Positions 13,614 through 22,793 of a DNA stretch of 64,000 nucleotides are shown here, one piece after another (positions within the stretch are counted from its first letter, which is position 1; every line of letters begins with the position of its first letter). The notes beneath the pieces were generated by a model. The model worked only from the letters and a program-made list of their open reading frames with translations, searched no databases and was not told the DNA's origin. A program made the position numbers and the translations under genes. Origin of the DNA: Mongoliitalea lutea (GTDB taxonomy: Bacteria > Bacteroidota > Bacteroidia > Cytophagales > Cyclobacteriaceae); the NCBI RefSeq assembly GCF_014652135.1, contig NZ_BMYF01000010.1, forward strand, positions 1 to 64,000, given 5' to 3'.

Positions 13614-14456
13614 TTAAACGTTATCTTCTAGTGCTTCTTTTGCGCGTTTTTTCTCTAATCTCTTGGCAATCTGAATCCCCGCTTCATACAAGACCAAGAT
13701 TGGCATGGCTATCAGGATTTGGCTGATGACATCGGGAGGAGTAATCACAGCTGCTAGGATAAGAATGACAATGATAGAATGCCTTCTGTAGGTTTTCAAC
13801 ATAGCCGCACTGACCAATCCTGACATGGATAAGAAGTAGATGACCATAGGCAACTGAAACATAATCGCCGAAGCCAAGACCAACATACTCAAGGTACCTA
13901 CATAAGAGGTTATATCAAATTCATTGGAAATCGTAGGGTCCAACTGGTAATTGGCCAAGAAATTCACCGAAATAGGGGTGAGAATGTAGTATCCAAAGAG
14001 TGTACCCAAGAAAAAGAGCAAACTTACAAAAAACACTGCCCCTCTTGCTGCCTGACGTTCCTTGGCGTATAATCCTGGACTAATGAATCTCCATACTTCC
14101 CAAAATATATAAGGAAAGGACGCGATGATCCCCACCACCAAAGAGGAGGTGATATGCATGGAAAACTGCCCCGTCATTTGACGGCTTTGTAAGATAAACG
14201 GTAGTTCTGTGATGCACAGAACAGGTGTGTTAAAGATTTCTGCCAATTGACAGAGCATGCGATAGGTGAAAAAATCAACCCGGGAAGGGCCCAAGATGAT
14301 TTGTCCAAATACGATGCTTTTGGCGAGAAAGGCGATAATGGTGAAAATTAAAATAGCAGCAACTGAGCGCAGCAAATGCCACCTCAGTTGCTCCAAATGG
14401 TCCAAAAAGGACATGCCTTCATCTTCCTCTTCTTCTCTATACTGATCTAATGCCAC
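13614..14456 (-). CDS. tatC: Twin-arginine translocase subunit TatC
   Basis: This 280-aa polytopic inner-membrane protein is the receptor for twin-arginine signal peptides. The conserved N-terminal MSFLDHLEQLRWHLLRS follows an acidic extension (EEEEDEG). The FPYIFWEVWRFISPGLYAKE loop, an essential TatC signature, is present. A likely client in this window is the phosphoesterase at 46279..47214, whose N-terminus carries RRSVLKKLG. No tatA gene is nearby. The next 166 bases up to glyA hold no gene. Confidence 0.94.
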   Translation of the reverse strand: MALDQYREEEEDEGMSFLDHLEQLRWHLLRSVAAILIFTIIAFLAKSIVFGQIILGPSRVDFFTYRMLCQLAEIFNTPVLCITELPFILQSRQMTGQFSMHITSSLVVGIIASFPYIFWEVWRFISPGLYAKERQAARGAVFFVSLLFFLGTLFGYYILTPISVNFLANYQLDPTISNEFDITSYVGTLSMLVLASAIMFQLPMVIYFLSMSGLVSAAMLKTYRRHSIIVILILAAVITPPDVISQILIAMPILVLYEAGIQIAKRLEKKRAKEALEDNV

Positions 14457-14622
14457 TTTAATTTTGAGCGATTAATTTATACCTGCGGTCTCTTGCGAGT
14501 CAGCACTTATGTGGTTTGTGTATTTTGTTTAAGTCACAGTGGACTGGAACACTTTGTCTGTTGACGATTATCCGCGTGGTTGTAATTGAAGAATTGACCT
14601 CTTATACCTGCGGATAATCAAA

Positions 14623-15891
14623 TCAATACAATGGGAATTGAACCATCCACTCGTTAACTTGGGATTTGATGCTTGCCAAAGCAGCTTCATCTGCATGATT
14701 AACCAAAGCATCATCGATCAAGGCTACGATTTTCTTCATGTCGGCTTCTTTCAATCCTCTGGTGGTGACAGCAGCAGTGCCGACACGCATACCGGAGGTT
14801 ACAAATGGAGATCGCTTATCGAATGGGACCATGTTTTTGTTGATGGTAATATCAACCTTGCCCAAAGTTTCTTCAGCGAGTTTGCCTGTGATGTCTTTAT
14901 TTGTCAGGTCAATCAACATCAAGTGGTTATCCGTTCCTCCGGAGATTAATTTGTAACCTCTAGCCACAAACTCCTCCGCCATCACGGCTGCATTTTTCTT
15001 CACCTGCACTACATAGGCCATATATTCGTCAGAAAGTGCTTCTTGGAAGGCTACTGCCTTAGCTGCGATGATATGTTCCAATGGCCCACCTTGCGTACCT
15101 GGGAAAACACCAGAATCTAAAAGCGAAGACATTTTTCTTAACTCACCTTTTGGAGTTTTCAGTCCAAACGGATTGTCAAAATCTTCTCTCATCAAGATCA
15201 AACCACCTCTTGGTCCTCTCAAGGTTTTGTGGGTAGTGGTGGTGACAATATGGCAAAACTCCAATGGGTCATTCAATAATCCACGGGCAATCAAACCGGA
15301 TGGATGGGAGATGTCCGCTAATAACAAGGCACCTACTTGGTCAGCGATGTCTCTTAGACGCTCATAATCCCAGTCACGGCTATAGGCAGAAGCACCACAG
15401 ATCAATAATTTAGGTTTTACTTCCAAGGCTTTGGCTTCCACCTTATCATAATCGATCAAACCTGTTTCTTCTTCTACCCCGTAGAAATGAGGCTGATACA
15501 ATTTACCAGAAAAGTTCACTGGGGAACCGTGGGTCAAGTGGCCACCGTGAGCCAAATCAAATCCTAAGATAGGATCACCTGCATTTAATACTGCCAAGAA
15601 AACGGCGGCGTTAGCCTGTGCACCGGAGTGCGGCTGCACATTTGCCCAGCTAGCTCCAAAGAGTTCTTTTGCACGATCAATGGCCAATTGCTCAATCTGA
15701 TCCACCACTTCACAACCTCCGTAATAACGCTTATTAGGCAGACCCTCAGCGTATTTGTTGGTCAACACACTTCCCGCCGCTTCCATCACCTGCTTGCTGG
15801 TGAAGTTTTCAGATGCGATCAATTCAATACCCGTCTTTTGACGGTTTTCTTCTTTTGCAATGAGGTCAAAGATTGCCTGATCTCTTTTCAT
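14623..15891 (-). CDS. glyA: Serine hydroxymethyltransferase
   Basis: GlyA interconverts serine and glycine using PLP and tetrahydrofolate, supplying one-carbon units. From the ATG at 15891 the protein is 422 aa and starts [11 protein letters not shown], as the family does; nine extra codons upstream are unlikely. Visible motifs are [12 protein letters not shown], the [14 protein letters not shown] substrate loop, [10 protein letters not shown], the Schiff-base lysine in [14 protein letters not shown], and [11 protein letters not shown]. The C-terminal domain ends MVQFPLY, complete for this family. Confidence 0.96.
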   Translation of the reverse strand: MKRDQAIFDLIAKEENRQKTGIELIASENFTSKQVMEAAGSVLTNKYAEGLPNKRYYGGCEVVDQIEQLAIDRAKELFGASWANVQPHSGAQANAAVFLAVLNAGDPILGFDLAHGGHLTHGSPVNFSGKLYQPHFYGVEEETGLIDYDKVEAKALEVKPKLLICGASAYSRDWDYERLRDIADQVGALLLADISHPSGLIARGLLNDPLEFCHIVTTTTHKTLRGPRGGLILMREDFDNPFGLKTPKGELRKMSSLLDSGVFPGTQGGPLEHIIAAKAVAFQEALSDEYMAYVVQVKKNAAVMAEEFVARGYKLISGGTDNHLMLIDLTNKDITGKLAEETLGKVDITINKNMVPFDKRSPFVTSGMRVGTAAVTTRGLKEADMKKIVALIDDALVNHADEAALASIKSQVNEWMVQFPLY

Positions 15892-16440
15892 GGATATGAT
15901 TTTTAATAGGTTGCCCAAAATTAGTTTTAATCAATGGATAATCCAATTCAAAGGGGAGTTAAGTGAGGAGTGAATATGGAGGCGAGAGTTTAGAAGTGAG
16001 AAGCGAGAATCAAGAATGAAATATGCTTACTCGAAATAATTTGATATATTCCTATCGGCGAAATAATGGTGGCGTGTAAACAAGAGAATTATTCTTAAAG
16101 AGAGTGTCAGGTATTTTCAGGACGAGACAAAGTTCACGCCACGTGCGCTACGATTGATCGCAACGCTCGCAATGGCTGTCGGTCCACAGATTTCGCAGAT
16201 TAGCACAGATTCGATGTCCAAACTTAGCGACCTTTGCGCTAACCTTAGGGTTCTTTGCGGTTTCTGTCCTCAATCTAATTAACGTTTTTCAAGAATATCC
16301 CCTTATTCACCAGACCCTAAATTATATCGCCACTAGGCATAGCTTATCCAACTTTAGGGGATTTCAACTTTATTTCGCACAAGCCTATTTCATCCTTCCT
16401 CCCTCATCCTTCTACCTTATTTTTTTGATTCTTGGCTCTT
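15892..16440. other. Gene-free stretch with degenerate repeat sequence
   Basis: No supported gene is seen in about 550 bases. The stretch holds fragments also found elsewhere in the window, for example GGACGAGACAAAGTTCACGCC and the GTCCACAGATTTCGCAGATT phrase near 16185. Related text occurs at 34440-34560, 36400-36480 and 41040-41150. It appears to be decayed repeat material. Confidence 0.6.
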
Positions 16441-16800
16441 GTCTCGTCTCTCGCTTCTACCAGTTGTCCACAGATTTCGCCGATTAGCACAGATTAAAAT
16501 GAACAGTCTCTCAGGTCTCATATACGCCCCGAGTCTCGCTTCTCGCCTCCCGTCTCTCGCTTCTACCAATTGTCCACAGATTTTGCAGATTAAAAGAGAC
16601 AGTCTCTTAGGTCTCATATACGCCCCGAGTCTTGGTTCTTGATTCTTGGCTCTTGTCTCGTTTCTCGCTTCTCGTCTCTCGCTTCTACCAATTGTCCACA
16701 GATTTCCCAAATTAAAATGAACAGTCTCTGTTCATATACGCCCCGAGTCTTGATTCTTAATTCTTGTCTCGTCTCTCGCTTCTCGCTTCTCGTCTCTCGC
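16441..16800. repeat. Three tandem ~110 bp repeats beside the TonB receptor gene
   Basis: Three units each contain TTGTCCACAGATTT, GACAGTCTCT or AACAGTCTCT, and ATATACGCCCCGAGTCT. They are separated by variable runs of the pyrimidine phrase TCTCGCTTC. They end against the stop codon of the TonB receptor gene. The open frames that cross them are products of the repetition, not genes. Confidence 0.75.
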
Positions 16801-16805
16801 TTCTC

Positions 16806-19073
16806 CTAAAACGGTATTCTCACATTCACCGCCACATTTCTACCCAACTGATTCACGCCAAATGGTCTGAAAAGTGACATGTGGTCAAGATAGGTTCTGT
16901 TCAATAGGTTTGTTCCGCTGACAAATACATCAAGCATGTTTTTACCTACCGGAACACTTCCGCCTACATTCAAGCCAAGTAAGTAATAGCCTGGGGTATC
17001 GTCCTCCAATGGCGCAGATCTGTTTTGGTCAAATACCCAGTTTCCTAGGATACTGATGTATGGGTTTTTGATGTAGCCTGTGTTTTTTAACTTGAAATCC
17101 ACTGTTTGCGTCCATTGGAAGGCAGGAATATAAGGTAGGAAACTCATATCCGAGCGTCGCTGACCGATTACGGCGCTGTAGCCTGTGGAGGCAGCAATCC
17201 ATTTCATGCTGCTAGGATGGATGGTTAACTCCATTTCACCACCATACAAGCGGGCATCTGCTTGTTCGAATACCCATACGGTCAACTCTTCCACACGCTC
17301 ATCCGTAGGGGCAAAGAAGATGTAATTGTCCACATGGTTGTAAAATACCTCTCCCGAAAGTGTAAAATTTGTTTGACTGTATCGAACACCAAAGTCTGTT
17401 TGAATATTTTGCTCTCTACCAAAACTGGCATCACCACGCTCAAAGCGGCTGGTACCAGGATGTGGCCCGTTGGAGAATAATTCAGCCAAATCAGGAGCGC
17501 GGAAACCTTGAGCAACATTCATTCGGAATCTCCAAGTGCTATTTGGGCGATAAGTTGCGCCTCCACTTGCTGTCACCCCATCAAATGTTCTTTCTAAGGT
17601 GCGGTCAGTAGGATTTTCTGGAAGAATGAAGCCATAGTCTACAAAGTGCTGTGCGGAAGCATCGGCAGTTACTTTTCTGTAATCATAACGCAAGCCACCT
17701 TGCAGCACCCATTTGTCTTTGTTGTAGTTTAAAAGAGCGTAAACCGAGCGGTCATCTTTTACTGCATCTGGAATTAAAAATTCACCTGCATCTTCATAAT
17801 TGATGTTGCGCAAGTAAAAACCCTGAACACCCACAATAGCCTCCAAATGAGGTGTAAGCCCCTTGTAGTATTTCACGTCATACATGAAATTCTGAGAAAT
17901 TAAGCCTAAATCAACTTCATCAAAATCATCTTCAACTTCTTCCCTGAAATTGAGGTGATAACCAAAGGTTGCCTTTATTTTATCTTCCCTTAAGTAAATA
18001 TTGGTTTCAGAATTGATGAAATGATCGGTCACATCTTGCAAAGGTAATTGAATGCTTCTATCGCCTCTAGTAGTCACCAATTCGTCCAGTTCATCTTCTT
18101 CCAAGATTCCTAATTTTTGCTTGAGGTAAGTGTAGCGAATTCGGGTATCTCCCCAACTCCTACGGATGCCTGCTCCAGCTTTGAGGTTTTGGGTATTGAA
18201 CCGGGTGTTGCCTACGGCATTGCCATCACCATCCAAGTAATCGGCATGGGACTCGGCGGCCCCTCGTAAAGACCAGAAGAATCCATTTTCATTGGCGCCT
18301 TTAACACCTACTTCCGAGCGAAGTCCTAGGGAATTGCTGAAAAACCGCAAATTGGCATCTCCTTCAATCACACCAGCATCTGCATCTTTTTCTTCAATCA
18401 AGTTGACCACACCGGCCATGGCACCCGAGCCATAAATTAAGGATGCAGGTCCTTTGATCAGTTCAATGTCTCCAATGCCTGTTTCTGCCAAACCCAACCC
18501 ATGGTCTGCGCCCCATTGCTGATTTTCAAATCTTGCCCCTTGATAAAGGGATAAAACTCTGGAGAAAGATAAACCTCGAATTACAGGTTTGCTAATCCCT
18601 GGTCCCAAAGAGATTTCAGAAACTCCCGGTGTACGTGCAATGGAAGACATCAAGGATGGAGAAGGCATTTTCAAGATCTCCGTTCGGTTGATCTTTTCTA
18701 TGCTGATGGGAGAACTCTCTTTGCTCATTACATAAGCACCGGAGATCACCACTTCTTCAAAATTGGTAATGGACTCTTCCAGCTCAACAACCAAATCACG
18801 ACCAAATTGACCCGGTCGGATAGTCTGAACCTTATTGGAATATCCCACAAATGTCACTTGAAGGGTAATATTTCGGTCGGGAAGTCCTTGAATGATAAAC
18901 TTTCCATCAAGATCGGTAACTACCCCTCGATTGAGTTCGGGAATGAATATGGATGCTCCTGGGATAGGAGAATTCGTGTTTTTATCTAAAACCCTACCGG
19001 TCAAAGAAATATCTTGGGCACCTAATATACCTGTGTACAGGAACATCAGTGCAATAGCAATAACAAAGCGCAT
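16806..19073 (-). CDS. TonB-dependent outer-membrane receptor, probable metal uptake
   Basis: This 755-aa protein has a signal peptide (residues 1-19, ending LGAQ), a carboxypeptidase-regulatory-like domain (about 22-105), a plug domain (about 120-235, with PVIRGLSFSRVLSLYQG and IELIKGPASLIYGSGAMAGVVNLI) and a beta-barrel ending in the aromatic residue expected for outer-membrane insertion (VNVRIPF). The plug resembles ZnuD-type receptors, and it is preceded in the same direction by a His-rich small protein (19146..19508). The pair therefore suggests zinc or copper uptake. The substrate is inferred from this context, not from a binding motif. Confidence 0.88.
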   Translation of the reverse strand: MRFVIAIALMFLYTGILGAQDISLTGRVLDKNTNSPIPGASIFIPELNRGVVTDLDGKFIIQGLPDRNITLQVTFVGYSNKVQTIRPGQFGRDLVVELEESITNFEEVVISGAYVMSKESSPISIEKINRTEILKMPSPSLMSSIARTPGVSEISLGPGISKPVIRGLSFSRVLSLYQGARFENQQWGADHGLGLAETGIGDIELIKGPASLIYGSGAMAGVVNLIEEKDADAGVIEGDANLRFFSNSLGLRSEVGVKGANENGFFWSLRGAAESHADYLDGDGNAVGNTRFNTQNLKAGAGIRRSWGDTRIRYTYLKQKLGILEEDELDELVTTRGDRSIQLPLQDVTDHFINSETNIYLREDKIKATFGYHLNFREEVEDDFDEVDLGLISQNFMYDVKYYKGLTPHLEAIVGVQGFYLRNINYEDAGEFLIPDAVKDDRSVYALLNYNKDKWVLQGGLRYDYRKVTADASAQHFVDYGFILPENPTDRTLERTFDGVTASGGATYRPNSTWRFRMNVAQGFRAPDLAELFSNGPHPGTSRFERGDASFGREQNIQTDFGVRYSQTNFTLSGEVFYNHVDNYIFFAPTDERVEELTVWVFEQADARLYGGEMELTIHPSSMKWIAASTGYSAVIGQRRSDMSFLPYIPAFQWTQTVDFKLKNTGYIKNPYISILGNWVFDQNRSAPLEDDTPGYYLLGLNVGGSVPVGKNMLDVFVSGTNLLNRTYLDHMSLFRPFGVNQLGRNVAVNVRIPF

Positions 19074-19145
19074 GCTTGAATAAGGTAAGTAAAGGAATTT
19101 GTAAAATAAATTGGTAAGCCCCCGTGGAGGGTGGAAGTAGAAAAA

Positions 19146-19508
19146 TCAGGAAATGGGTGGACCTCGATGGTCAAACCCTACAGGGAAGTGGTAGTGGACT
19201 GCTTCTGAAACGAAGCTGGAACCCAAAAATTGTTCTAAAGTAGCTGTTTCAGGTAAAACAACTTGATAGTCATACAGGAAGAAATTGGCATTGGATATCA
19301 AATCCAAAATGATCAACTCCATCTCACTATGCCCGTGGTCAGGAAGTTCTTGCTGTTCTTCGGTAATCAGTGGGTGGGCATGGGTGATAATTCTCCCACA
19401 TTCCAATTCATGCGTGTGGAAAAACAATACACCATTGGCCAAGATGCTAAGCATCAGGGCTAGCGCAAACTGGCTAAATAGGGGTAGTATTTTTCTAATT
19501 GTTTGCAT
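19146..19508 (-). CDS. His-rich exported small protein upstream of the TonB receptor
   Basis: This 120-aa protein has an N-terminal hydrophobic segment (about residues 8-28). Metal-ligand-like clusters follow: FHTHELECG, THAHP, LPDHGHSEME, and a C-terminal VHYHFPVGFDHRGPP. It is probably periplasmic or membrane-anchored. It lies 72 bases upstream of the TonB receptor gene on the same strand and is likely co-transcribed. Bacteroidota often encode such a short His-rich protein beside metal-uptake TonB receptors; its biochemical role is not established. It may bind the metal, or it may be regulated by metal starvation with the receptor. Confidence 0.72.
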   Translation of the reverse strand: MQTIRKILPLFSQFALALMLSILANGVLFFHTHELECGRIITHAHPLITEEQQELPDHGHSEMELIILDLISNANFFLYDYQVVLPETATLEQFLGSSFVSEAVHYHFPVGFDHRGPPIS

Positions 19509-19677
19509 GATGGTTTAATTCTCAAACCTGCTCAGTTGGAATTTGTTGCAAACATAGGAAAGAATGTTGATGAAATAAGAATAATTTACGTTCGAGCTGT
19601 AATTCTTTGGTTGAATGGGGGAAATATGCTTTTTTTATCAAAAATCTATAAAAAATGAAAATCATCTATTTCTAAAT

Positions 19678-19974
19678 ATGACCTATGATGCCAAGGTTCA
19701 AACGGCCTTCATAGATTTAAGAAGGGATTTGACTTCTAGGATATTTAGTTTGCGGGCGGATAATGGATTTTTTCGGTTTGTAGGCAATCCCCGTCTTTTA
19801 AACGCTGAGGATGAAGTTGTTTTTATCATCGACCCAGAAAAATTCCAATCCTATCAGACAGAGAATGATCCTGCTTGTGTGCAGAGAATTTTAAATGCTG
19901 TAGCAATAGATGAAGATAAAGATCTAGTGTATTTGGAGCGAATGAAGATTGCAGAAAAAGATTCAATTAAATAA
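19678..19974 (+). CDS. Conserved-looking small cytoplasmic protein, unknown
   Basis: I prefer the ATG at 19678 (98 aa, MTYDAKVQTAFIDLRRDL). The longer frame from 19615 adds a sequence with no protein-like character. The product is charged and soluble, with no signal peptide or membrane segment, and no known motif is recognised. It is transcribed away from the metal-uptake genes. The 124 bases after it contain no gene. Confidence 0.55.
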   Translation: MTYDAKVQTAFIDLRRDLTSRIFSLRADNGFFRFVGNPRLLNAEDEVVFIIDPEKFQSYQTENDPACVQRILNAVAIDEDKDLVYLERMKIAEKDSIK

Positions 19975-20098
19975 AACCAAAATGTCGAGTTTTGATTTAA
20001 CAATATAGTTGTTTTTTATTGATAAAAGGCACGGAGTTTTAAGAAAAAAATCAAAAAGCAATTGAGATACACTCCTGTCATTTTTTTACCTTCACACC

Positions 20099-20473
20099 AT
20101 GATTGATTTCAATTACAGGCCTGAAACCTATTTTAACGGCACTGGCCCCAATACCCTGATTTGCAAGTTAAGTTATCCCGAAAGTACTTGGGGAGATGAA
20201 ATCAGCATCTTTGCCAATGTCTTGGATGGAATATATTATTTGGAGGCAGTGGATTTTTATGGGAATGAGTTTAAGCTCAACCCTGAACAAACAGATCAAC
20301 CGCTTACGCTTCAAGAGTTGATCTTCCTGATCGAGACCATGGACGTGGACTTGGAAACTGCTCAAGGAAATGCAGCCTTGACCATCGGGGGAGTTCCTGT
20401 AGCAGAGAGCCCGCTCTACCCACAGTTAGAAGCGTACTTTGCTGAAAAAAGAAAATTATTCGGGCTGGATTAA
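20099..20473 (+). CDS. Small acidic cytoplasmic protein, unknown
   Basis: This 124-aa acidic protein has alternating strands (TLICKLSYPESTWGDEISIF, DGIYYLEAVDFYGNEFKL) and a helix rich in Glu/Leu (LTLQELIFLIETMDVD). No family motif is recognised. The stop codon overlaps by four bases the stop of the minus-strand gene at 20470..20700, a convergent arrangement. The ORF has good length and composition for a real gene, but no function can be assigned. Confidence 0.62.
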   Translation: MIDFNYRPETYFNGTGPNTLICKLSYPESTWGDEISIFANVLDGIYYLEAVDFYGNEFKLNPEQTDQPLTLQELIFLIETMDVDLETAQGNAALTIGGVPVAESPLYPQLEAYFAEKRKLFGLD

Positions 20474-20700
20474 AAGTCCAGCATACTGGAAAATCGGAAA
20501 TTCAAACTGTGATTGGTACGAAACCAACACTCGTAGGTCTCATACGCAATGCAATCGTTTAGCTCCATACCCTGAAACTCTACTTTTTGGATGCTGTTTT
20601 GGGGAAGCCAGCTGCGGATATCGTTGGATTCATCTATGCTCAACTGAGAAAGCTGTACGATTTTTTGGCCTTTTACTTCTAGTGGTATTATTTTGTTCAT
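20470..20700 (-). CDS. Small protein, unknown
   Basis: This 76-aa product starts MNKIIPLEVKGQKIVQLSQL and has a Trp/Cys pair (YECWFRTN) near the C-terminus. It has no membrane segment. It is convergent with the 20099..20473 gene, sharing four bases at the stops. It is short, but its start lies in a clean intergenic space and its composition is protein-like. A competing plus-strand frame over the same bases looks less plausible. Confidence 0.5.
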   Translation of the reverse strand: MNKIIPLEVKGQKIVQLSQLSIDESNDIRSWLPQNSIQKVEFQGMELNDCIAYETYECWFRTNHSLNFRFSSMLDF

Positions 20701-20792
20701 AGCTTATCGTAATTTACACCACAAATGAAGCTTATTTATTCAGGAAACTGGTTAAGAGTGAATTATGAGAATGTTAAATTTTAGAAACCTAC

Positions 20793-21707
20793 ATGCTTAA
20801 CCTGCTTCAAATCTTAATTTTTCTAATCTTAGGGTTATCCTTGCAGCGACTTCTTCAGTCACCTGATAAGCTTGCTGCATGGTTGAATCAATTATTAATT
20901 TCAGTGATTCTTCCAGCGCTTGCTTTGCGCTATCTGCCACGAGTAGAACTTTCACTTCAGTTGCTATTGCCAGTTTCTGTAGCCTATATCAGTTTCTTCC
21001 TCTCATGGTTCTTGTTTTCACAAGTAGGGAAGTGGAGGGGTTGGACGCGATCGGTGACGGGGAGCCTGATCATCACCAGCGGTTTGGCAAATACTTCATT
21101 TGTAGGAATTCCTGTCTTGCAGGCCTTGTATGGAGGCGAGGCAGTTAAAATCGCTCTGCTGATAGATCAAGCAGGTTCCTTTATTTTGGTCAGTACCTTG
21201 GCTATCATTGTGGCATCCATTTATGCAGCAGGGAAAAAGCGAAAACGTGATATTGCAGGCAAAATCCTCCGTTTTCCTCCGTTTATATTTTTCAATCTGG
21301 CGCTTGTTTTGAATTTAGTTGGTTGGACTGCGACTGGTTGGGTGGATGAATTGTTGGCCTGGATTGCTTTGGCTTTGACTCCCGTGGCACTCACTGCTGT
21401 GGGCTTACAAATAAAGATCAACTTGGAAGCCATTTCAACTAGGTTTCTTTGGTACGGATTAGGGTACAAGTTGTTATTAATTCCTTTGGTCACTTGGATT
21501 TTTTTGGGACCCCTGATGGATGTGGAAGGGTTAATGCTGAAAGTTCCCGTCATGGAAATGGCTATGGCTCCCATGATTACAGGTTCCATCATCGCCATCT
21601 CCCATGATCTCGAACCCAAGCTAGCGTCCCTCTTAGTGGGGATTGGGATTCCGTTGTCTTTCTTGACACTTGGGGGTTGGTATTATTTCTTGGAGTTTGG
21701 ACAGTGA
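20793..21707 (+). CDS. AEC-family (auxin efflux carrier) permease
   Basis: This 304-aa membrane protein has about ten hydrophobic segments in two halves of five, as in the AEC/bile-acid-arsenite-riboflavin transporter group. The family-typical LAAWLNQLLISVILPALALRY lies near the N-terminus, and SLIITSGLANTSFVGIPVL carries the Asn of helix 4. The C-terminal half repeats the pattern (PMITGSIIAISHDLEP). Bacterial members export small organic anions or amino acid derivatives; the substrate cannot be read here. No operon partner is visible. Confidence 0.85.
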   Translation: MLNLLQILIFLILGLSLQRLLQSPDKLAAWLNQLLISVILPALALRYLPRVELSLQLLLPVSVAYISFFLSWFLFSQVGKWRGWTRSVTGSLIITSGLANTSFVGIPVLQALYGGEAVKIALLIDQAGSFILVSTLAIIVASIYAAGKKRKRDIAGKILRFPPFIFFNLALVLNLVGWTATGWVDELLAWIALALTPVALTAVGLQIKINLEAISTRFLWYGLGYKLLLIPLVTWIFLGPLMDVEGLMLKVPVMEMAMAPMITGSIIAISHDLEPKLASLLVGIGIPLSFLTLGGWYYFLEFGQ

Positions 21708-21710
21708 ACA

Positions 21711-22515
21711 GTTGGCAGTGAACAGTGTAAGTAATTAGGAATGTGGAATGAAGAATGTGGAATGATTCGATTGTCGTTGTGAACCTGCGGGGTGGTTACA
21801 AGATGTTAATAGTTAAGTGTTAAAATGTGGATCAGTGGAACTAGCGCTGTATACCAGTTAGATATGCCGTTTTGTGGGTTTTAACCCACGTCCGTAATCG
21901 AATTTTTGAGACAGAATTTAATCGAATTTCCAACGAATACACCCAATCAATTGCCGTGGCTTTTAAGCCCCGGCATTGTAAGAGGAGTGAACAGTTGACA
22001 GTGAACAGTGTAAGCAATTAGGAATGTGGAATGATGAATGTGGAATGATTCGATTGTCGTTGTGAACCTGGGGGGAGGTTACAAAATGTTAATGGTTAAG
22101 TGTTCAGATGTGGATTAGGGGTACTAGTCCCGCATACTTGTCAGACATTCCCGCATGTGGGTTTCAACCCACGACATTGATCGAGTTTTTAAAACAAATT
22201 TTTCGCAAATTTCTAAGAATACACCCAGCAATTGCCGTGGTTTTTAAGCCCCGGCATTGGTAGTACAATGTATAATGTGAAATGAAGAATTTGGAATGAT
22301 TTGATTGATCTTATGAACCTGCGGGGGTGGTTACATGATGTTAATGGTTAAGTGTTAAGATGTGGATCCGGGGTGCTAGTTTCGACACAAGTCAGATATG
22401 CCCTTTTGTGGGTTTTAACCCACGACTGTAATCGCGAATTTTTAAAACAAAATTTATCTGAATTTCAAAGGATACACCCATCAATTGCCGTGGCTTTTAA
22501 GCCCCGGCATTGGTG
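21711..22515. repeat. Three tandem ~275 bp repeats
   Basis: Units start near 21711, 21988 and 22263. Each has GTGGAATGATTCGATTG or a close variant, GGTGGTTACA, GTTAATGGTTAAGTGTT, the hairpin GTGGGTTTTAACCCAC, and the hairpin GCCGTGGCTTTTAAGCCCCGGC (variable). There is no open reading frame. An inverted partial copy lies at about 34559-34700. The following 22516..22793 holds more degenerate repeat text and no gene. Confidence 0.85.
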
Positions 22516-22793
22516 GTACAGTGTGTAATGAAGAATTTGGAATGTGCCTTTCCGGAAATTACATGATACTTTTTTCTAAGTATAATTCTCTTAACTACAC
22601 GCCACTATAATATCGCCGAACCTGTCTACCACAGGTGGAGGTATATTTCAACTGTATTTCGCGTTAGCATATTTCTTTTCACCCCTGTCTTGATTCTTGT
22701 GTCATTGTCTAAACTCTCGCTCCTGCTTGCAGTAGGCAAGTCGGCTACCCGACTCCCTACTTGGTACTTTGTACTTGGTACAATTCCGTTCCT

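Noticed and set aside
16417-16710. 97-aa frame in the tandem repeats
   Set aside because: Low-complexity translation of the repeat units, with internally duplicated sequence and no protein character.
17282-17611. Frames on both strands inside the TonB receptor gene
   Set aside because: These are shadows of the long receptor frame, which has continuous domain structure across this stretch.
19535-19555. Zur-type operator (TTTGTTGCAAAC) upstream of the His-rich gene
   Set aside because: The inverted repeat is too short to distinguish from chance, and I cannot recall a reliable Bacteroidota consensus to compare it with.
21711-22515. CRISPR or tRNA cluster
   Set aside because: Unit length is ~275 bp with no unique spacers, and no cloverleaf or anticodon arm was recognised.
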